NCBI GenBank assembly: GCA_026545225.1
Contig: CM048845.1
Span: 1,449,001 to 1,513,000 of the forward strand
Reading direction: 5' to 3'
DNA: 64,000 nt
Origin: Cornus controversa
Taxonomy: Eukaryota; Streptophyta; Magnoliopsida; Cornales; Cornaceae
Position 1 is the stretch's first letter, and each line of letters starts with the position of its first letter. The notes under the pieces are model-generated. The model was not told where the DNA came from. It did no database searches and was given only the letters and a program-made list of their open reading frames with translations. The position numbers and the translations under genes are program-made. Shown here piece by piece: positions 11,185 through 22,476 of the stretch.

Positions 11185-12575
11185 CCCCCCCTCAAACTCA
11201 ACGTGGGTTATACGATGCCATCTGGAGTTTGAAAATAAGCTCTCAAAAATGACCTGGCGAAAGATATTTGGTGAAGATATCTGATATCTGATTATGTAAA
11301 GTGATAGATAGTAACTGTAAGGTATTTCGAAGTAGATGATAACGAACAAAATGACAATATATCTCAATGTGTTTGGTCCCCTCATGAAAACATCATTGTG
11401 TGCAATCTGAATAGCATTCTTGTTATCACAATAGATGAGAGTAACAGTAGATGAAGAAACACACATATCCTAAAGAAGCCATCATAACCATAAAAGCTCA
11501 AAAGTAGCATCTGCAAGTGCTCTATACTCAGCCTCGGTGTTAGACTGAGCAATAATTGACTGTGTCTTACTACGCCAATAGATCAGTAAGCCACCAAGAA
11601 AGTAGCAATATCCTGTAGTTGAACAGCGATATGTTGGGTCTCTAACCCAACCTGCATCAGAATAAGCACGAAGCACTAGTGGAGACTGATGACAGAAATA
11701 GAGCCCACGAAACACAGTACCCTTGACATAGCAGAGGATATGAAAAATAACTACAAAGTGAACTGTCTGATTATATGAATAACATGAGAAATATCTGGAC
11801 AAGTGACAATAAAATATACTAGACTACCAACAACTAACAATATAGAGTACCATCATGAAGAGGTTCACCATTATGTGGAGTGATTCTCACATTAGGCTCA
11901 AATGGAGTATTGTCAATCTTATTGTCTGTGATGGTATCTTTGGAAAGAAGATTGGAACTATACTTTTTCTTGAGTAAAGTAATAGCCATCAATAGCTCTA
12001 GTAATTTCTAGGCCAAGAAAATAACTGAGAGATCCAAGATCTTTTATTTCAAACCGATGACTGAAAAACTACTTAAGTTCCTGAATACCCTAAGTATCAT
12101 CCCCAGTGACAATCATATCATCAACATAAAGCAAGAGAAAGATAATACTATTGGCAGTACACCTGACAAATAAAGTTGAATCATATGTACTGGTAGAGTA
12201 GCCAATGTGAGAAATAGTATAATTGAACTTAGCAAACCAAGCTCGAGGCTTGAGGTGCATGTTTAAGACCATACAGAGCACGTCTAAGTTAACAAATCTT
12301 ATGAGATGGAGGATCAAAACCTAGAGGAAGCTTGATATAAACTTTCTCAAGAAAATCACCATTGAGGAAGGCATTTTTTACATTCATCTGAAAAAGTTCA
12401 TAATGACGGGAAGCAACCATAATAATAAGAGTGCGAACAGAAGGAAGACAAGCAAAAGTCTCCTCATAATCGATTTCATACTCCTATTTGAACCCCCTTG
12501 CCACAATTTGGGCTTGTAGCACTCAATAAACCCATCTAAATGAGTCTTGATTTTGTAAACCCATTTACTTGGATA
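11185..12575 (-). pseudogene. Antisense Ty1/copia pol remnant (reverse transcriptase, RNase H)
   Basis: Minus-strand fragments in order are: KWVYKIKTHLDG at the RT start (12384-12608 frame), the RT active site YVDDMIVTG (12090-12317), RNase H pieces YSDAGW and WRSKTQSIIAQSNTEAEYR (11482-11802), and CDNKNAIQIAHND (11179-11466). The order is correct for a copia pol. At least four frame changes and stops separate the blocks, so no full polyprotein can be made. Gag, protease and integrase are missing: the RT similarity stops near 12575, where the 5S-like repeat begins. RT and RNase H supply reverse transcription in intact elements; here they are relics. Confidence 0.85.
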
Positions 12576-12579
12576 AGGG

Positions 12580-13486
12580 TGGGGCGTTACAACTGTGCAG
12601 GCTGACAATGCAACTGCGTTTGAAAGTCATGATAGTTGTGAACCCACCAGTTAAGGGTGTTTAGCTGGGAGTAGTTTTGTGGTTCGGGAGAGCCAAAAGC
12701 AGATAATATTGTGTTGAGTAAAAGTGGAGCGTTACAACTGTGTAGGCTGACAATATAACTACGTTTGAAAGTTGTAGTAACCCTTGTGGACCGGTGTGAG
12801 TGGGCGGGTGCATAGACAGACATTGGGCTGAGCTACCACACTGACAGGGTACAAGGTGCTCAATCCCACATCGCCTGGGTGTGAAAAAGGGGATGTGCTT
12901 ATATGTAGTATGTTCTTTTCAAATGGTATGAGGCCTTTTGGGGTAAAACCCAATAGCAAAACCGTGTGGGCTCAGGCCCAAAGCGGACAATATCATACCA
13001 TGTGTTGGAGCGGAGTATTACAGTTGGTATCAGAGCCTGAACCCAGCCGAAAGTAAGTGTGCCGACGAGGGCGTCGAGCCTCGTAGGGGGGTGGATTGTG
13101 TAACCCTTGTGGACGGGTGTGAGTGGGCGGGTGCATAGACAGACACTGGGCTGAGCTACCACACTGACAGGGTACAAGGTGCTCAATCCCACATCGCCTG
13201 GGTGTGAAAAAGGGGATGTGCTTATATGTAGTATGTTCTCTTCAAATGGTATGAGGCCTTTTGGGGTAAAACTCAAGAGCAAAATCGTGCGGGCTCAGGC
13301 CCAAAGCGGACAATATCATACCATGTGTTGGAGCGGGGTATTACAAAAGTCATGATAGTTGTGAATCCATCAGTTAAGCGTGCTTAGCTGGGAGTAATTT
13401 TGTGGTTCGGGGGAGTCAAAAGCGGACAATATTGTGTTGGGTAAGGGTGGGGCATTACAACTGTACAGGCTGACAATACAACTGCT
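12580..13486. repeat. 5S-rRNA-like tandem repeat (possible Cassandra-type TRIM), split by another TRIM
   Basis: A unit of about 140-145 bp occurs head to tail. Copy 1 is about 12592-12732. Copy 2 is 12733-12772 continued at 13351-13458. A partial copy 3 ends near 13486. Copy 2 contains CAGTTAAGCGTGCTTAGC (from 13371), which includes the AGTTAAGCGTGCTT word of the plant 5S rRNA internal promoter, with further looser similarity on both sides. Unit boundaries read GTTACA|ACTG, or TGTAA on the other strand, as in an LTR. Cassandra elements are TRIMs known to carry 5S sequence in their LTRs; I infer that relationship and have not verified it by alignment. Confidence 0.5.
12773..13345 (+). mobile_element. 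Complete TRIM element with perfect target-site duplication
   Basis: LTR1 is 12773-13022 (250 bp), the interior 13023-13096 (74 bp) and LTR2 13097-13345 (249 bp). LTRs run TGTAGTAACCC / TGTGTAACCC to GTATTACA. The interior starts GTTGGTATCAGAGCC, the PBS complementary to initiator tRNA-Met, and ends with the polypurine tract TAGGGGGGTGGAT. AAAGT flanks both sides (12768-12772, 13346-13350). There is no coding sequence, so mobility would depend on enzymes from other elements. This copy is the cleanest reference for the family in this window. Confidence 0.93.
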
Positions 13487-13546
13487 AACGTGACGTGACG
13501 TGCGTGCAAGCGCCTGACGGAGCGTGCAGATTGCTAGAGACTTCTA

Positions 13547-13658
13547 GTGGCGTGTGGGGGTGCGTGAAGGGTCTTTTCCAGCTGATTTTGGTGGCATCGA
13601 GTGTGGCGTGTGGGGCACGTGAAGGGTCCTTTCCGGCTGATTCTGGTGGCGTTGAATG
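13547..13658. repeat. Two-copy GC-rich tandem repeat, 56-bp unit
   Basis: GTGGCGTGTGGGG...GTGAAGGGTC.TTTCC.GCTGATT.TGGTGGC is repeated at 13547-13602 and 13603-13658. It is unusually GC-rich for this window and lies between the 5S-like repeat and the 5' LTR remnant of the antisense copia. Origin is unknown; it could belong to that copia's leader or gag. Confidence 0.7.
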
Positions 13659-13773
13659 CGTTTTGGCGTGAGATTTCATCTGATATGATCGGATCAGTGA
13701 AGAATTTCGAGAATTGTAACACCACCAAAAAATTAATAGGCAAAAGTGGAAGCGGAAGGTTTGTATAAACTCT

Positions 13774-13830
13774 TGCTCTCATACTATGTTAGAACAAGAG
13801 AGAGAGAATTATCTCATCATAAGATATTCT
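13774..13830 (-). repeat. 5' LTR edge and PBS remnant of the antisense copia
   Basis: Plus-strand TGTTAGAACAAGAGAGAGAG at 13787 matches the inner-edge sequence of the LTR at 10966. The adjoining minus-strand TAGTATGAGAGC (13775-13786) is a mutated version of the copia PBS. Similarity to the other LTR fades after about 30 bp, so the LTR is truncated. This places the original element at roughly 10.97-13.8 kb or more, before later insertions. Confidence 0.5.
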
Positions 13831-13997
13831 GACAGTCAAAAAATAAAAAATAAAATAAAAAAGGCAGTTAGTTGGTTGGATTTTTTATTTTTTATTTCCT
13901 TGAGTGGATCCATTGTTGCTGAACATACAAAGAAGGACTTGTTAGAAGCCTCTGTTCTCCTTGTTGTTCATCTTATTTGAAATGTCAATATATTCAC

Positions 13998-15285
13998 TAG
14001 GGATGGTAATTTTGTCCGCCCCGTCGGGTTTCCGCCCCGTCCCACCCCGTTTAGGGAGGGTATGAGAGCTATTTTTTTCCGTAGGGGCGGGTTTGGGAAA
14101 AAAAATCAAAACCCGTTGCGGGTACAGGGCGGGTTCGGGACTCTATAATAACCCGCCCCACCCCGCCTATATATTTTATTATTATAAATATATTTATATG
14201 TATATATATATATATATACATATATACAAATTATAATTTTACTTTTGATTGTATTAAGACTTATGTTTTCATTTTATCTTTTTGTTGTATTAACACTTCT
14301 TTAATTGTTGGATCAAACTTGTTACTAAGTTATTTAGTTGTGAAATATATTTTCTGTAATAGGCTATTTAATTGTGGAATGTAGTAACCCTTGTGGACAG
14401 GTGTGAGTGGGCGGGTGCGAAGACAGACACTGACAGGGTACAGGGTGCTCAATCCCACATCGCCTGGGTGTAAAAAAGGGGATGTGCTTATATGTAGTAT
14501 GTTCTCTTCAAATGGTATGAGGCCTTTTGGGGTAAACCCAAGATCAAAACCGTGCGGGCTCAGGCCAAAAGCGGACAATATCATACCATGTGTTGGAGCG
14601 GGGTATTACAGTTGGTATCAGAGCCTGAACCCAGCCGGAAGAAGTGTGCCGACGAGGACGTCGGGCCTCGTAGGGGGGTGGATTGTAGTAACCCTTGTGG
14701 ACGGGTGCGAGTGGGCGGGTGCGAAGACAGACACTGGGCTGAGCTACCACACTGACAGGGTACAGGGTGCTCAATCCCACATCGCCTGGGTGTGGAAAAG
14801 GGGATGTGCTTATATGTAGTATGTTCTCTTCAAATGGTATGAGGCCTTTTGGGGTAAACCCAAGAGCAAAACCTTGCGGGCTCAGGCCCAAAGCGGACAA
14901 TATCATACCATGTGTTGGAGCGGGGTATTACATGGAATCTTATCATTTTACTTCTTAAACAGGGGTTATACTATTTTGAATTTAATAGTATCAAACTTGA
15001 TACTATCCACTAGGCTCGTATTTTTTAAAAAAATCAATTTTTATTGATGTTTGATGTGGTTACAATTTTGTGGGGAGGGGTCCCGCCTCGCCCGTTTTGT
15101 TCCACCCCTTTTGAAATTTTAAACGGGGCGGGGACGGGGTGGGGTTTCTCCCAACGGGGCGGGGATGGGTTTTGAAATTCCATCCCGTTTCAAACCCGCG
15201 GCGGGTTTGGTAATTGTGTTGAAGGTAGCGGGGCGGGGATGGGTTTAGGCAAACCCGTGCCATACCCGCCCCTTTGCCATCCCTA
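13998..15285. mobile_element. Non-autonomous hAT element with perfect 8-bp target duplication
   Basis: The termini are TAGGGATGG and CCATCCCTA. ATATTCAC flanks both sides exactly (13990-13997, 15286-15293); 8 bp is the hAT duplication length. Subterminal regions carry many GGCGGG/CCCCGCC words on both strands. No transposase is encoded. The element is about 730 bp after subtracting the nested TRIM (14380-14937). It sits inside the short poly(A) retroposon. Confidence 0.92.
14380..14932 (+). mobile_element. Complete TRIM element nested in the hAT
   Basis: LTR1 is 14380-14610 (231 bp; it lacks a short stretch present in LTR2), the interior 14611-14683 with PBS GTTGGTATCAGAGCC and purine tract TAGGGGGGTGGAT, and LTR2 14684-14932 (249 bp). 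TGGAA flanks both sides (14375-14379, 14933-14937). It belongs to the same family as the TRIM at 12773-13345 and has no coding sequence. Confidence 0.93.
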
Positions 15286-15397
15286 ATATTCACTCTATTG
15301 TGAATTTGTTCACCTTTTAAGTGATTGTTTGATGTACATTCTCATTTAATATACTTACTTACTTTACCGAAAAAAAAAAAAAACATACAAAGAAGGA

Positions 15398-16441
15398 AAA
15401 CAAGATTTGCGGACGCTGGAGATTCCAGCATGTGAGGGTACGAGTGCGCCATGCTAAGTAATATTCCTATCACAATAAATACTATATGGAGTTACATATA
15501 TAGCATGCAGTCCAGTTAGTTAATTTGGTACGTAAAATTCGTTGGTAGTTGTACATACTACTCCAGTATTTGTTCCCGTCATTCTTTAATTACTTCTCAT
15601 ATCATGTGAAAATTAAGTTTTGTACTGTGTTATGATGTGGTGCTCTAGAGTTGGTGACTGCAATGATCATTTGAAAAATAATTAAAAAGAAAAATGACAT
15701 TAACATTAATTATTCAGGAGATAGTTACATACACAAATTATGTTTTTCTTCCCATGAAAGCGCAATGCCTCCGACCCCATCATATCTCTCTCTCTTTTTT
15801 ATTACCACTTGTCGTTGTGGTTGTTGCACAAGTTAAATATTAAACTAATTCAAAGATCTATATATATATATATATATACACACAGAGAGAGAGAGAGATT
15901 CTTTGGAGATAGCGGTGGTTTCAGAGGTGCCTTTCCAAGAGATTTTAAGGTCGAGGGTCATAGTTTAGATGGTGGCGTGCGCCCCGCTCACACATTGTGG
16001 TTTCCTCTAACGTCTTTGGTGGGTGGGTCCTACTATATACTAGCTATTGTGGGACCTACTATGCTACCATCTCTCTCTGTTTAATTAGCTAGGTTGTTGG
16101 CTTGGCTCTTCTCCAAGCTTGGACCCCACTACTAAAGTACGCCAATGCCTATCATACCTAAACGTTTCATGCACTTTCGAACCTTCAATCTCCATATAAA
16201 TTATCATCTACGCTTTACCATTTAACTCACTTCACCTCCCAATTAACTTCATTTGCTTAGATATTCATAACATCTATATATATATATATATATACACTAT
16301 ATAAGCATATATGGAACTAGCTAGCAAGTAGCAGGATCGATCTTATATAGTAATACCAATCCTCTTTCTTTCTTTTTTTCATTAATTACTTGAGCTAGCT
16401 AATTCTGATTATCAGATCATTAAATAATATCCCAAGACGTC
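15398..16441 (+). promoter_or_regulatory. Upstream region of the NAC gene, with candidate TATA box at 16195
   Basis: TATAAATT at 16195-16202 lies about 245 bp before the ATG at 16442 and is a plausible TATA box, leaving a 5' UTR of roughly 210 bp. Several (TA)n/(GA)n microsatellites are present (about 15857-15896, 16276-16292). The insertion-rich block ends at 15397, about 1.0 kb upstream of the start codon. No specific transcription-factor site can be assigned with confidence by eye. Confidence 0.4.
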
Positions 16442-18135
16442 ATGAATCTATCCGTAAATGGTCAGTCTCAGGTCCCTCCAGGTTTCCGATTCCATCCCAC
16501 AGAAGAGGAGCTTCTGCACTACTACTTGAGGAAGAAAGTGGCCTATGAGAAGATTGATCTTGATGTCATTCGCGACATTGATCTTAATAAGCTTGAACCA
16601 TGGGATATTCAAGGTAGGTAAACTAATTAAAGCTCTCTCTCTCTATATATATATATATCATGAATCATGGTTTATGTTTTGGTTTTGCATACAAGCAGAG
16701 AAGTGCAAAATTGGATCCACCCCACAAAACGATTGGTACTTCTTCAGTCACAAAGACAAGAAATACCCGACAGGGACGAGGACGAATCGTGCAACTGTGG
16801 CCGGATTCTGGAAGGCCACAGGTCGAGATAAGGTGATCTACAGCAATTGCAGAAGAATTGGAATGAGAAAGACTCTAGTCTTCTACAAAGGACGAGCTCC
16901 ACATGGACACAAATCAGATTGGATCATGCACGAATATAGGCTCGAACTTGATGACAACACTAGTAATGTAGACGCCACTGTACGTATATCTACACCCATA
17001 TATATATTTATTAGTATATGCGCGTGGCTATGACACTATCAATATAAAAGGAATCGCAAACGTTAAATTGTTAGATAGATTAATTTTAGACCCTGGACAA
17101 AAACGTTTTGGACCAAACTTAAATATAATATATATGTGTTCATGTATTCCTTGAAATATCCATCATATATCCACAACTTAAGATTAATTTGACCCCTCTC
17201 TTGCTCACACACACAAAAACACACGTAGAGTAGTCAGATCATGGAGTTATTTGTTTCTTTTACAAACTGATCATAATACTAATAATGAATAATGCGGAAA
17301 TTGAATCCTGCAGGGCTCCAACAACACAGTTGTAGGTGTAGGTGCAGGAGAGTCGTCGACCATGGCAGAAGAGGGGTGGGTGGTTTGCCGTGTATTCAGA
17401 AAGAAAAATTATCACAAGGCGCTTGAGAGTCCCCAAAGCTCATCAACCTCAACAGATTTGAGGACCCAAATGCGCAATTTAAGCAGTAACAAAGATGGTG
17501 TACTAGATCAAATATTTGAATACATGGGAAGGACATCGAGTAGTTCAAGCGACATGGATATGCTGCAATATCAGAATAACCCAGTCATGAAGACACCCAC
17601 ACTAGTGCTTCATGACAGATCATTTGTGCATCTCCCAATGTTAGAGACCACTCCAATGTCATCATCATCATCACTACTTCATGACAACAATACCATAGCC
17701 ACCTTTGATCAGGACTCTAGTTTTAGTACTGATAATTGTGGCCAATCAATGTCAATGGATGATCAGATGCAACCAGTGGACAGACTTGTGGCTTGCGACG
17801 CATACACAGTCGTTAATGGTGACCAGAAAGATAGGCTCAATGACTGGGTCGCACTTGACAGACTTGTGGCTTCCCAGCTCAATGGCCAGCCTGCAGACAC
17901 ATCCAAGCAATTGCAATTGTCCTCCTGCTGCAGTTATGTTGATGACCTCAAAGATGATCATGAATTCTGCTTTTCTATCGATCATCATGATTTAAATTCA
18001 TCCCATAATTCCCATCTACGTTCGAGCAGACCAAACCAATCCTCTCAAGTCTATAGCAGCGAGATCGATATCTGGAGCTTCACACGGTCAACATCGTCGT
18101 CCTCATCTGATCCATTATGCCACTTGTCGGTATAA
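16442..18135 (+). CDS. NST1-like: NAC-domain transcription factor, NST/SND1-type (secondary cell wall regulator)
   Basis: Three exons, 16442-16613, 16699-16979 and 17314-18135, join in frame to give 424 aa; both introns (85 and 334 bp) have GT...AG ends. The start is the first ATG ([15 protein letters not shown]). The NAC DNA-binding and dimerisation domain spans about residues 12-182, with [60 protein letters not shown] and [14 protein letters not shown]. The C-terminal half is acidic/Ser-rich, as expected of an activation region. It keeps short motifs I associate with NST1: YMGRTSS, LDRLVA and a terminal SSSSDPL.HLSV. Known NST proteins act in the nucleus as master activators of secondary wall (cellulose, xylan, lignin) genes in fibres. 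The group assignment comes from motif recall, not a tree. A VND or SMB relative is less likely because the C-terminus matches NST. The gene looks intact. Confidence 0.93.
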
Positions 18136-18371
18136 CACTAGAAGTAACAAACCTATATATATTTTAGATTATATATAGCTAGTATCCCTCAACTCAAATA
18201 ATATGTGATTGATATATATAGATATATATATTTTTCATACATGATATTCCATAAATAAAATTAAATGGGGTTATACATATATTTTATATATATAACTGAA
18301 TGGGAGTGGCATTGTCAACCATTATTATGTTTACTCAATAATGATGTCTTTGATCCGTTTCACCATTATTG

Positions 18372-18417
<46 letters not shown>

Positions 18418-18706
18418 GGCTGTTATGGGTGATATTATGATATATGGTTGAGGGTCTTCCCTGAATTCGTGAACTTTGCCGTTGAAAGCTCCACAAATTA
18501 GATATAGTACTCGTTCTGCTTTAATTAATTATGGTACTCTCTAGCATTAAGACATGAATTAATAGAACTTGGTTATAGCTAGCTTGGGGTCATTGATAAG
18601 TAGACATGCCCATCAATCAACTAGCTAGTTCTGTTTTATATATTGAAAAGAGATGCATGATGTATCCTGCAGGGGCTCTACCAAACTTACGTACACCAAT
18701 AACGAT

Positions 18707-18742
<36 letters not shown>

Positions 18743-19099
18743 AGAGACAAAGTCGACCACCTTTCATGTTAAAGAGAAGGGAAATGCTAAACCTCTTAAT
18801 TTTATTTCATGAATTTGTATCATGAATGATGTGGTAGGTGATAATATTATGGGACTTCGTGTATGGGGTAATTCTACCAATATTAACTTTCGATGTTACA
18901 TGTCACATCATTCAAGATACAAATTTATTAAATAATTTCATAACGTGTAGCATTGGTCAAAATTAAAATTAATACTCATTTTACATAATCCCGCACGAGC
19001 AATGAACTGTTGAATCTCTGTCGCTTCCGTAGTGGAATTCAATTGATATATAATAAAGTCGGAATCTAAACAAGCTCCCCCTCTATATCTCTTTAGTCT

Positions 19100-19132
<33 letters not shown>

Positions 19133-19655
19133 TATTATTTTTCCAACACCAAAAAATGGAGTCTAGCCCCCCAATTACTGTAAGGATTAGGTAACTACAA
19201 AACTGAAAATTATACTTGAAATCATATTTAAAGTTAAACAATGAAAACTTATTGATGATCAAAAAGTGCTGTTTATATCAGTTTATTATCATTATTCTAT
19301 CTCTTGCAGCGCTGATAACCATGTAGACAGATTCCTAAGATGAAGAGCACCATGTTGATGATGGTGGGACTAGACTAGATATGATCAAGGCATAATCTTA
19401 AGCTTTTATTCATTAGAACTATATCTAAAAAGACAGCTAAATGCAATTATAGATATAGAGAAGAAGAAAATCAAGTACTAGTTTATCATTCAAAATCTTG
19501 ATTACTAAGTTTATGCAACAAATTCAAAGTCATGACAGCTGGTAGTCATTGCTTACAGAGACCTGTCTTTTCTCTTGCTTTCCTTTTAAAGAAGTTCCCA
19601 GTTATATACGTACAATATGTCCTCCTGTATCACACAATTAAGTTCTATTTTTTCA
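18136..19655. other. Downstream of the NAC gene: microsatellite-rich intergenic DNA
   Basis: Long (TA)n tracts occur at about 18374-18414, 18707-18727 (followed by (GT)n) and 19098-19131. The 3' UTR and poly(A) signals of the NAC gene presumably lie just after 18135; AATAAA-like words are frequent, so none can be chosen. No coding sequence is seen. Confidence 0.5.
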
Positions 19656-19656
19656 T

Positions 19657-20143
19657 GGGTAAATGACTGTATCTCTCCTCTAGTTAGGATTTATTACACT
19701 TGCCTTTCCTGTATTTTAACATATTACAATTCTTCTTTTAAGTGGACCGGCAGGTTAATGTTTGTTTGTTAGTGGAGCACTTGAAATTATACATATACCC
19801 TTATTATATAAATAATTTTAACTAAAGAAAATTTAAATGTTGCAAATTACTATTACTTTTATATTCTAGTTTTGGTTTACTTTAGTTGGAGGCATAAATG
19901 TATAATTGTATTTTGGCACATGATACATTAGACAAAAGTGTCTTATCAAATATTTGAAGAGCATATTTTTCGTATAATGCTTAAAAATTAGTCAGATGAG
20001 CATTTACCATGGCTGATCGTTAACTTAACCGACAAAAAAATTATTTGTTACAAACGTGTAAACTATGAAGAAGTAATTATAATATACCAAAAAAACACAC
20101 GAGTGTAATAAACTCAAATTAGATGAGAGTTGCGTGTAATTTT
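19657..20143. mobile_element. MITE-like element with long imperfect terminal inverted repeats
   Basis: The left end (TCTCTCCTCTAGTTAGGA then TTTATTACAC, about 19671-19700) pairs with the reverse complement of the right end (ACTCTCATCTAATTTGAG then TTTATTACAC, ending about 20135). The pairing continues with gaps for about 100 bp inward. No coding sequence is present. A clear target duplication is not visible because the right end runs into a poly(T) tract, so the superfamily is not assigned. Confidence 0.6.
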
Positions 20144-21080
20144 AAGTTTTTTTTTTTTTTTCCATCTTCTTTGTTTGGGTAAAGACACTCCAACTTTGGA
20201 AGTAGAGTTTTACAAAGTAACCACTGATTCAAAATCGGTTACCACTTTCTGGATCCTAGTCCACTTTTATCATAATCAGGGCCAGTTTCATAATCTTAAT
20301 TAATGGCTGACTCTCTTTTATCTTTTGCTGTTGAGGACTCGAGGAAAGATGAAGACTTGGAACCAAAAAGAAAAAGTTGGTTATCCTTTATCAATTGCCA
20401 TCATTTCTTTGGTTGAAAATAAAATCAATCATGAAAAGGCCTGCCAACTAATCTATATAGTATATATCTAAAACCTCAAAATAAATGTTAAACAGGCGAG
20501 GTATTAATCATCAATCCTTTTCATTGTAAGTGTCCTATTATTAATTTTCTTCTAGAAGAATAAGATTAAGCAAGAGAAGCACAATGCCCTAATGTTCCCA
20601 CTATTCCATGCAACTGAACTAGTTGCAAGTGTACATTCTACAGTATATATCTAATGTTCGTTCTGTGACCACCTACTCATACTGTTGTTGGCTTACTTGA
20701 TGGAGAATGTATTTGTTGTGCTCCGCACACCGGGCACATCTAAATTGTTGGTGCTCTGTACGTGTGATGAAATTTATGGCGCATGTAATGCACCGACGAT
20801 CCAAATGCACCTGGTGCATGTGCATCAGACACACTGAATATCTATTCCACTAAAAGAAATATTAGCATGGCACTTATATTTATGTGATGGGAGTTCCTAT
20901 GTGATAACCTTCCCAACTAAATATGAGTTAAATTTGATCATTCCGCTCATTGGAATATAAATGAACTATAAAATGATGGAAATGAAGGCTGTAAGAATGT
21001 TCCAAGAAAATAAAAAATAATAACAATAAGAAAGTTGTATTTCACACTCTCAATGATCTATGGGGAGAAATTCAAATAAT
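20144..21080. other. Intergenic sequence, nothing recognised
   Basis: There is no domain-bearing frame and no repeat termini. The sequence is ordinary AT-rich plant intergenic DNA with a poly(T) run at its left edge. Confidence 0.5.
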
Positions 21081-21382
21081 AATAATAGAAAAAATAAAGG
21101 AAGCAAACAGTGGATGTTGGGTGTGGTAATAAATGAGAAATACTATGTGAATATGTAGTGGTGTGTGTGTGTAATGTGTAGATGGGGTGGTGTCAGATTT
21201 TTGGCATTAAAGTGTGTAGTAGATGAGGTGAGACGAGAAAATAAATGAGTTTTTGTTAGCTTAATTATAAATATGTTAAGTTTTAAATAATATTGACTCA
21301 AAAAGTAATTTATACAAAAGTATTTATATATTTGACACTTTTTACTATTTCTCAATGCACATAATCAAATTATCCCTCTGCA

Positions 21383-21590
21383 GTAATGTTTTGTGCAATA
21401 AAATTATAATATCATGTCGTTAAAGTATTACATAAATGTAGTAAAACTATTACGATGTGCACTAAAAGTTTTAATAAATTACATAGTTTAATGTTTTGTG
21501 CAGTAAAATTATAACATCATGCAGTTAAAATAATACATAAATGCAGTAAAATTATTACATTGTGCACTAAAAGTTTTAGTAAACTAATAT
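21383..21590. repeat. Two-copy tandem repeat of about 105 bp
   Basis: GCAGTAATGTTTTGTGCA.TAAAATTATAA.ATCATG...TTACATAAATG.AGTAAAA.TATTAC...TGTGCACTAAAAGTTTTA is present twice (about 21383-21487 and 21488-21590). Copies differ by a few substitutions and a short indel. It lies in the unaligned insert within the left Ty3 LTR. Confidence 0.75.
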
Positions 21591-21771
21591 GTAAAGGGTC
21601 TTAAAGGCAATTTGGATCTAAATAGTATAAATTACCGTATTTGTAATTACTTTTTGAAAAGTTATTTTTTGACCATATACTATTTGAAAGTTGGTGTATT
21701 TGTAATTAGGCTCCCGAAAGTTGTCATAAATTAAATTAACCCAAAATAAATGGTACTACTGCTAGTGTGTG

Positions 21772-22476
21772 TAGGGGTGCACACGGTACGGTTCCCCACG
21801 GTTCTTGGTGGAACCGGAACCGGAACCGTTACCAACAGTTCCTGATTTTCGGAACCGGAACCGGAACCGTTAGGGGTTGGAACTGTGAGGAACCGAACCG
21901 CGGTTCTTGGTTCGGTTCCGGTTCCGAACCGCGGTTCCTTGGAATTTTTTTTTTTTTTTTTTAATGAAGCTTGAAAATACAAAATATATATATATATATA
22001 TTCATTAAATAAATGTAAAACCTACAATCTAAAAATGGCACCCTATGTATATATAATTATTATATTATATTATATATATATATACATTACATATAATAAT
22101 TATATATAATGTATATATATTATATATAATAATTATATTATCATATATTTTATATGATAATATAATTATTATATATAATATATATACATTATATATAATT
22201 ATTATATGTAATGTATATATATAGTTATTATATATAGTTATTATATTATATATATATATACACATATTTAATATAAAACGGTTCCGGTTCAGGTTCCGGT
22301 TCCAAGAAACCGTTACCCCCAACGGTTCCGGTACGGTTCTACTGGTCCTGGAACCGAAATCGGAACCGTTGGTAACGGTTCCTAATTTTAGGAACCGGAA
22401 CTGGAACCGTAGTCACGATTCGGTACGGTTCCCCTCGGTTCTGGTTCCGGTTCCGACAGTTCTTTGTGCACCCCTA
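21772..22476. mobile_element. Non-autonomous hAT element with perfect 8-bp target duplication
   Basis: The termini TAGGGGTGCACA and TGTGCACCCCTA form exact 12-bp inverted repeats. AGTGTGTG flanks both sides (21764-21771, 22477-22484). Both subterminal regions are packed with GGAACCG/CGGTTCC words, a typical hAT transposase-binding arrangement. The middle is (TA)-rich and folds on itself. It is 705 bp with no transposase. It sits in the left LTR of the degraded Ty3 element. Confidence 0.93.

Larger units (their letters stand above)
13923..15397 (+). mobile_element. Short poly(A) retroposon (SINE-like or truncated LINE) with 15-bp target duplication
   Basis: ACATACAAAGAAGGA occurs exactly at 13923-13937 and at 15383-15397. 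The second copy directly follows a run of about 14 A residues. Long direct repeats with a 3' poly(A) are the signature of LINE-type target-primed insertion. Subtracting the nested hAT and its duplication leaves an insert of only about 150 bp. I cannot recognise a tRNA-like 5' end, so it may be a SINE, a 5'-truncated LINE, or a retroposed transcript fragment. Confidence 0.65.

Noticed and set aside
12580..13486. A functional 5S rRNA gene
   Set aside because: Only the internal promoter start is well matched. The rest diverges and lacks the full 120-bp gene, so I list it as 5S-like repeat.
14391..14958. Open frames of 60-142 aa in the TRIM loci (also at 3843-4670, 7635-8273, 12759-13282, 27015-28096), on both strands
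   Set aside because: They are translations of the repeated LTR and reappear in every copy and on both strands. They contain no domain and are not genes.
16545..17033. NAC exon 2 read as a self-contained 162-aa ORF
   Set aside because: It reads through intron 1 and intron 2 sequence. The spliced model with GT...AG introns gives an uninterrupted NAC domain.
17705..17995. 96-aa alternative frame in exon 3 of the NAC gene, and the minus-strand frame 17752-17988
   Set aside because: Shadow frames. The main frame carries conserved NST-type motifs and the splice sites join in that frame.
22065..22322. 85-aa Ile/Tyr-rich minus-strand frame
   Set aside because: It is a translation of the (TA)-rich core of the hAT element.
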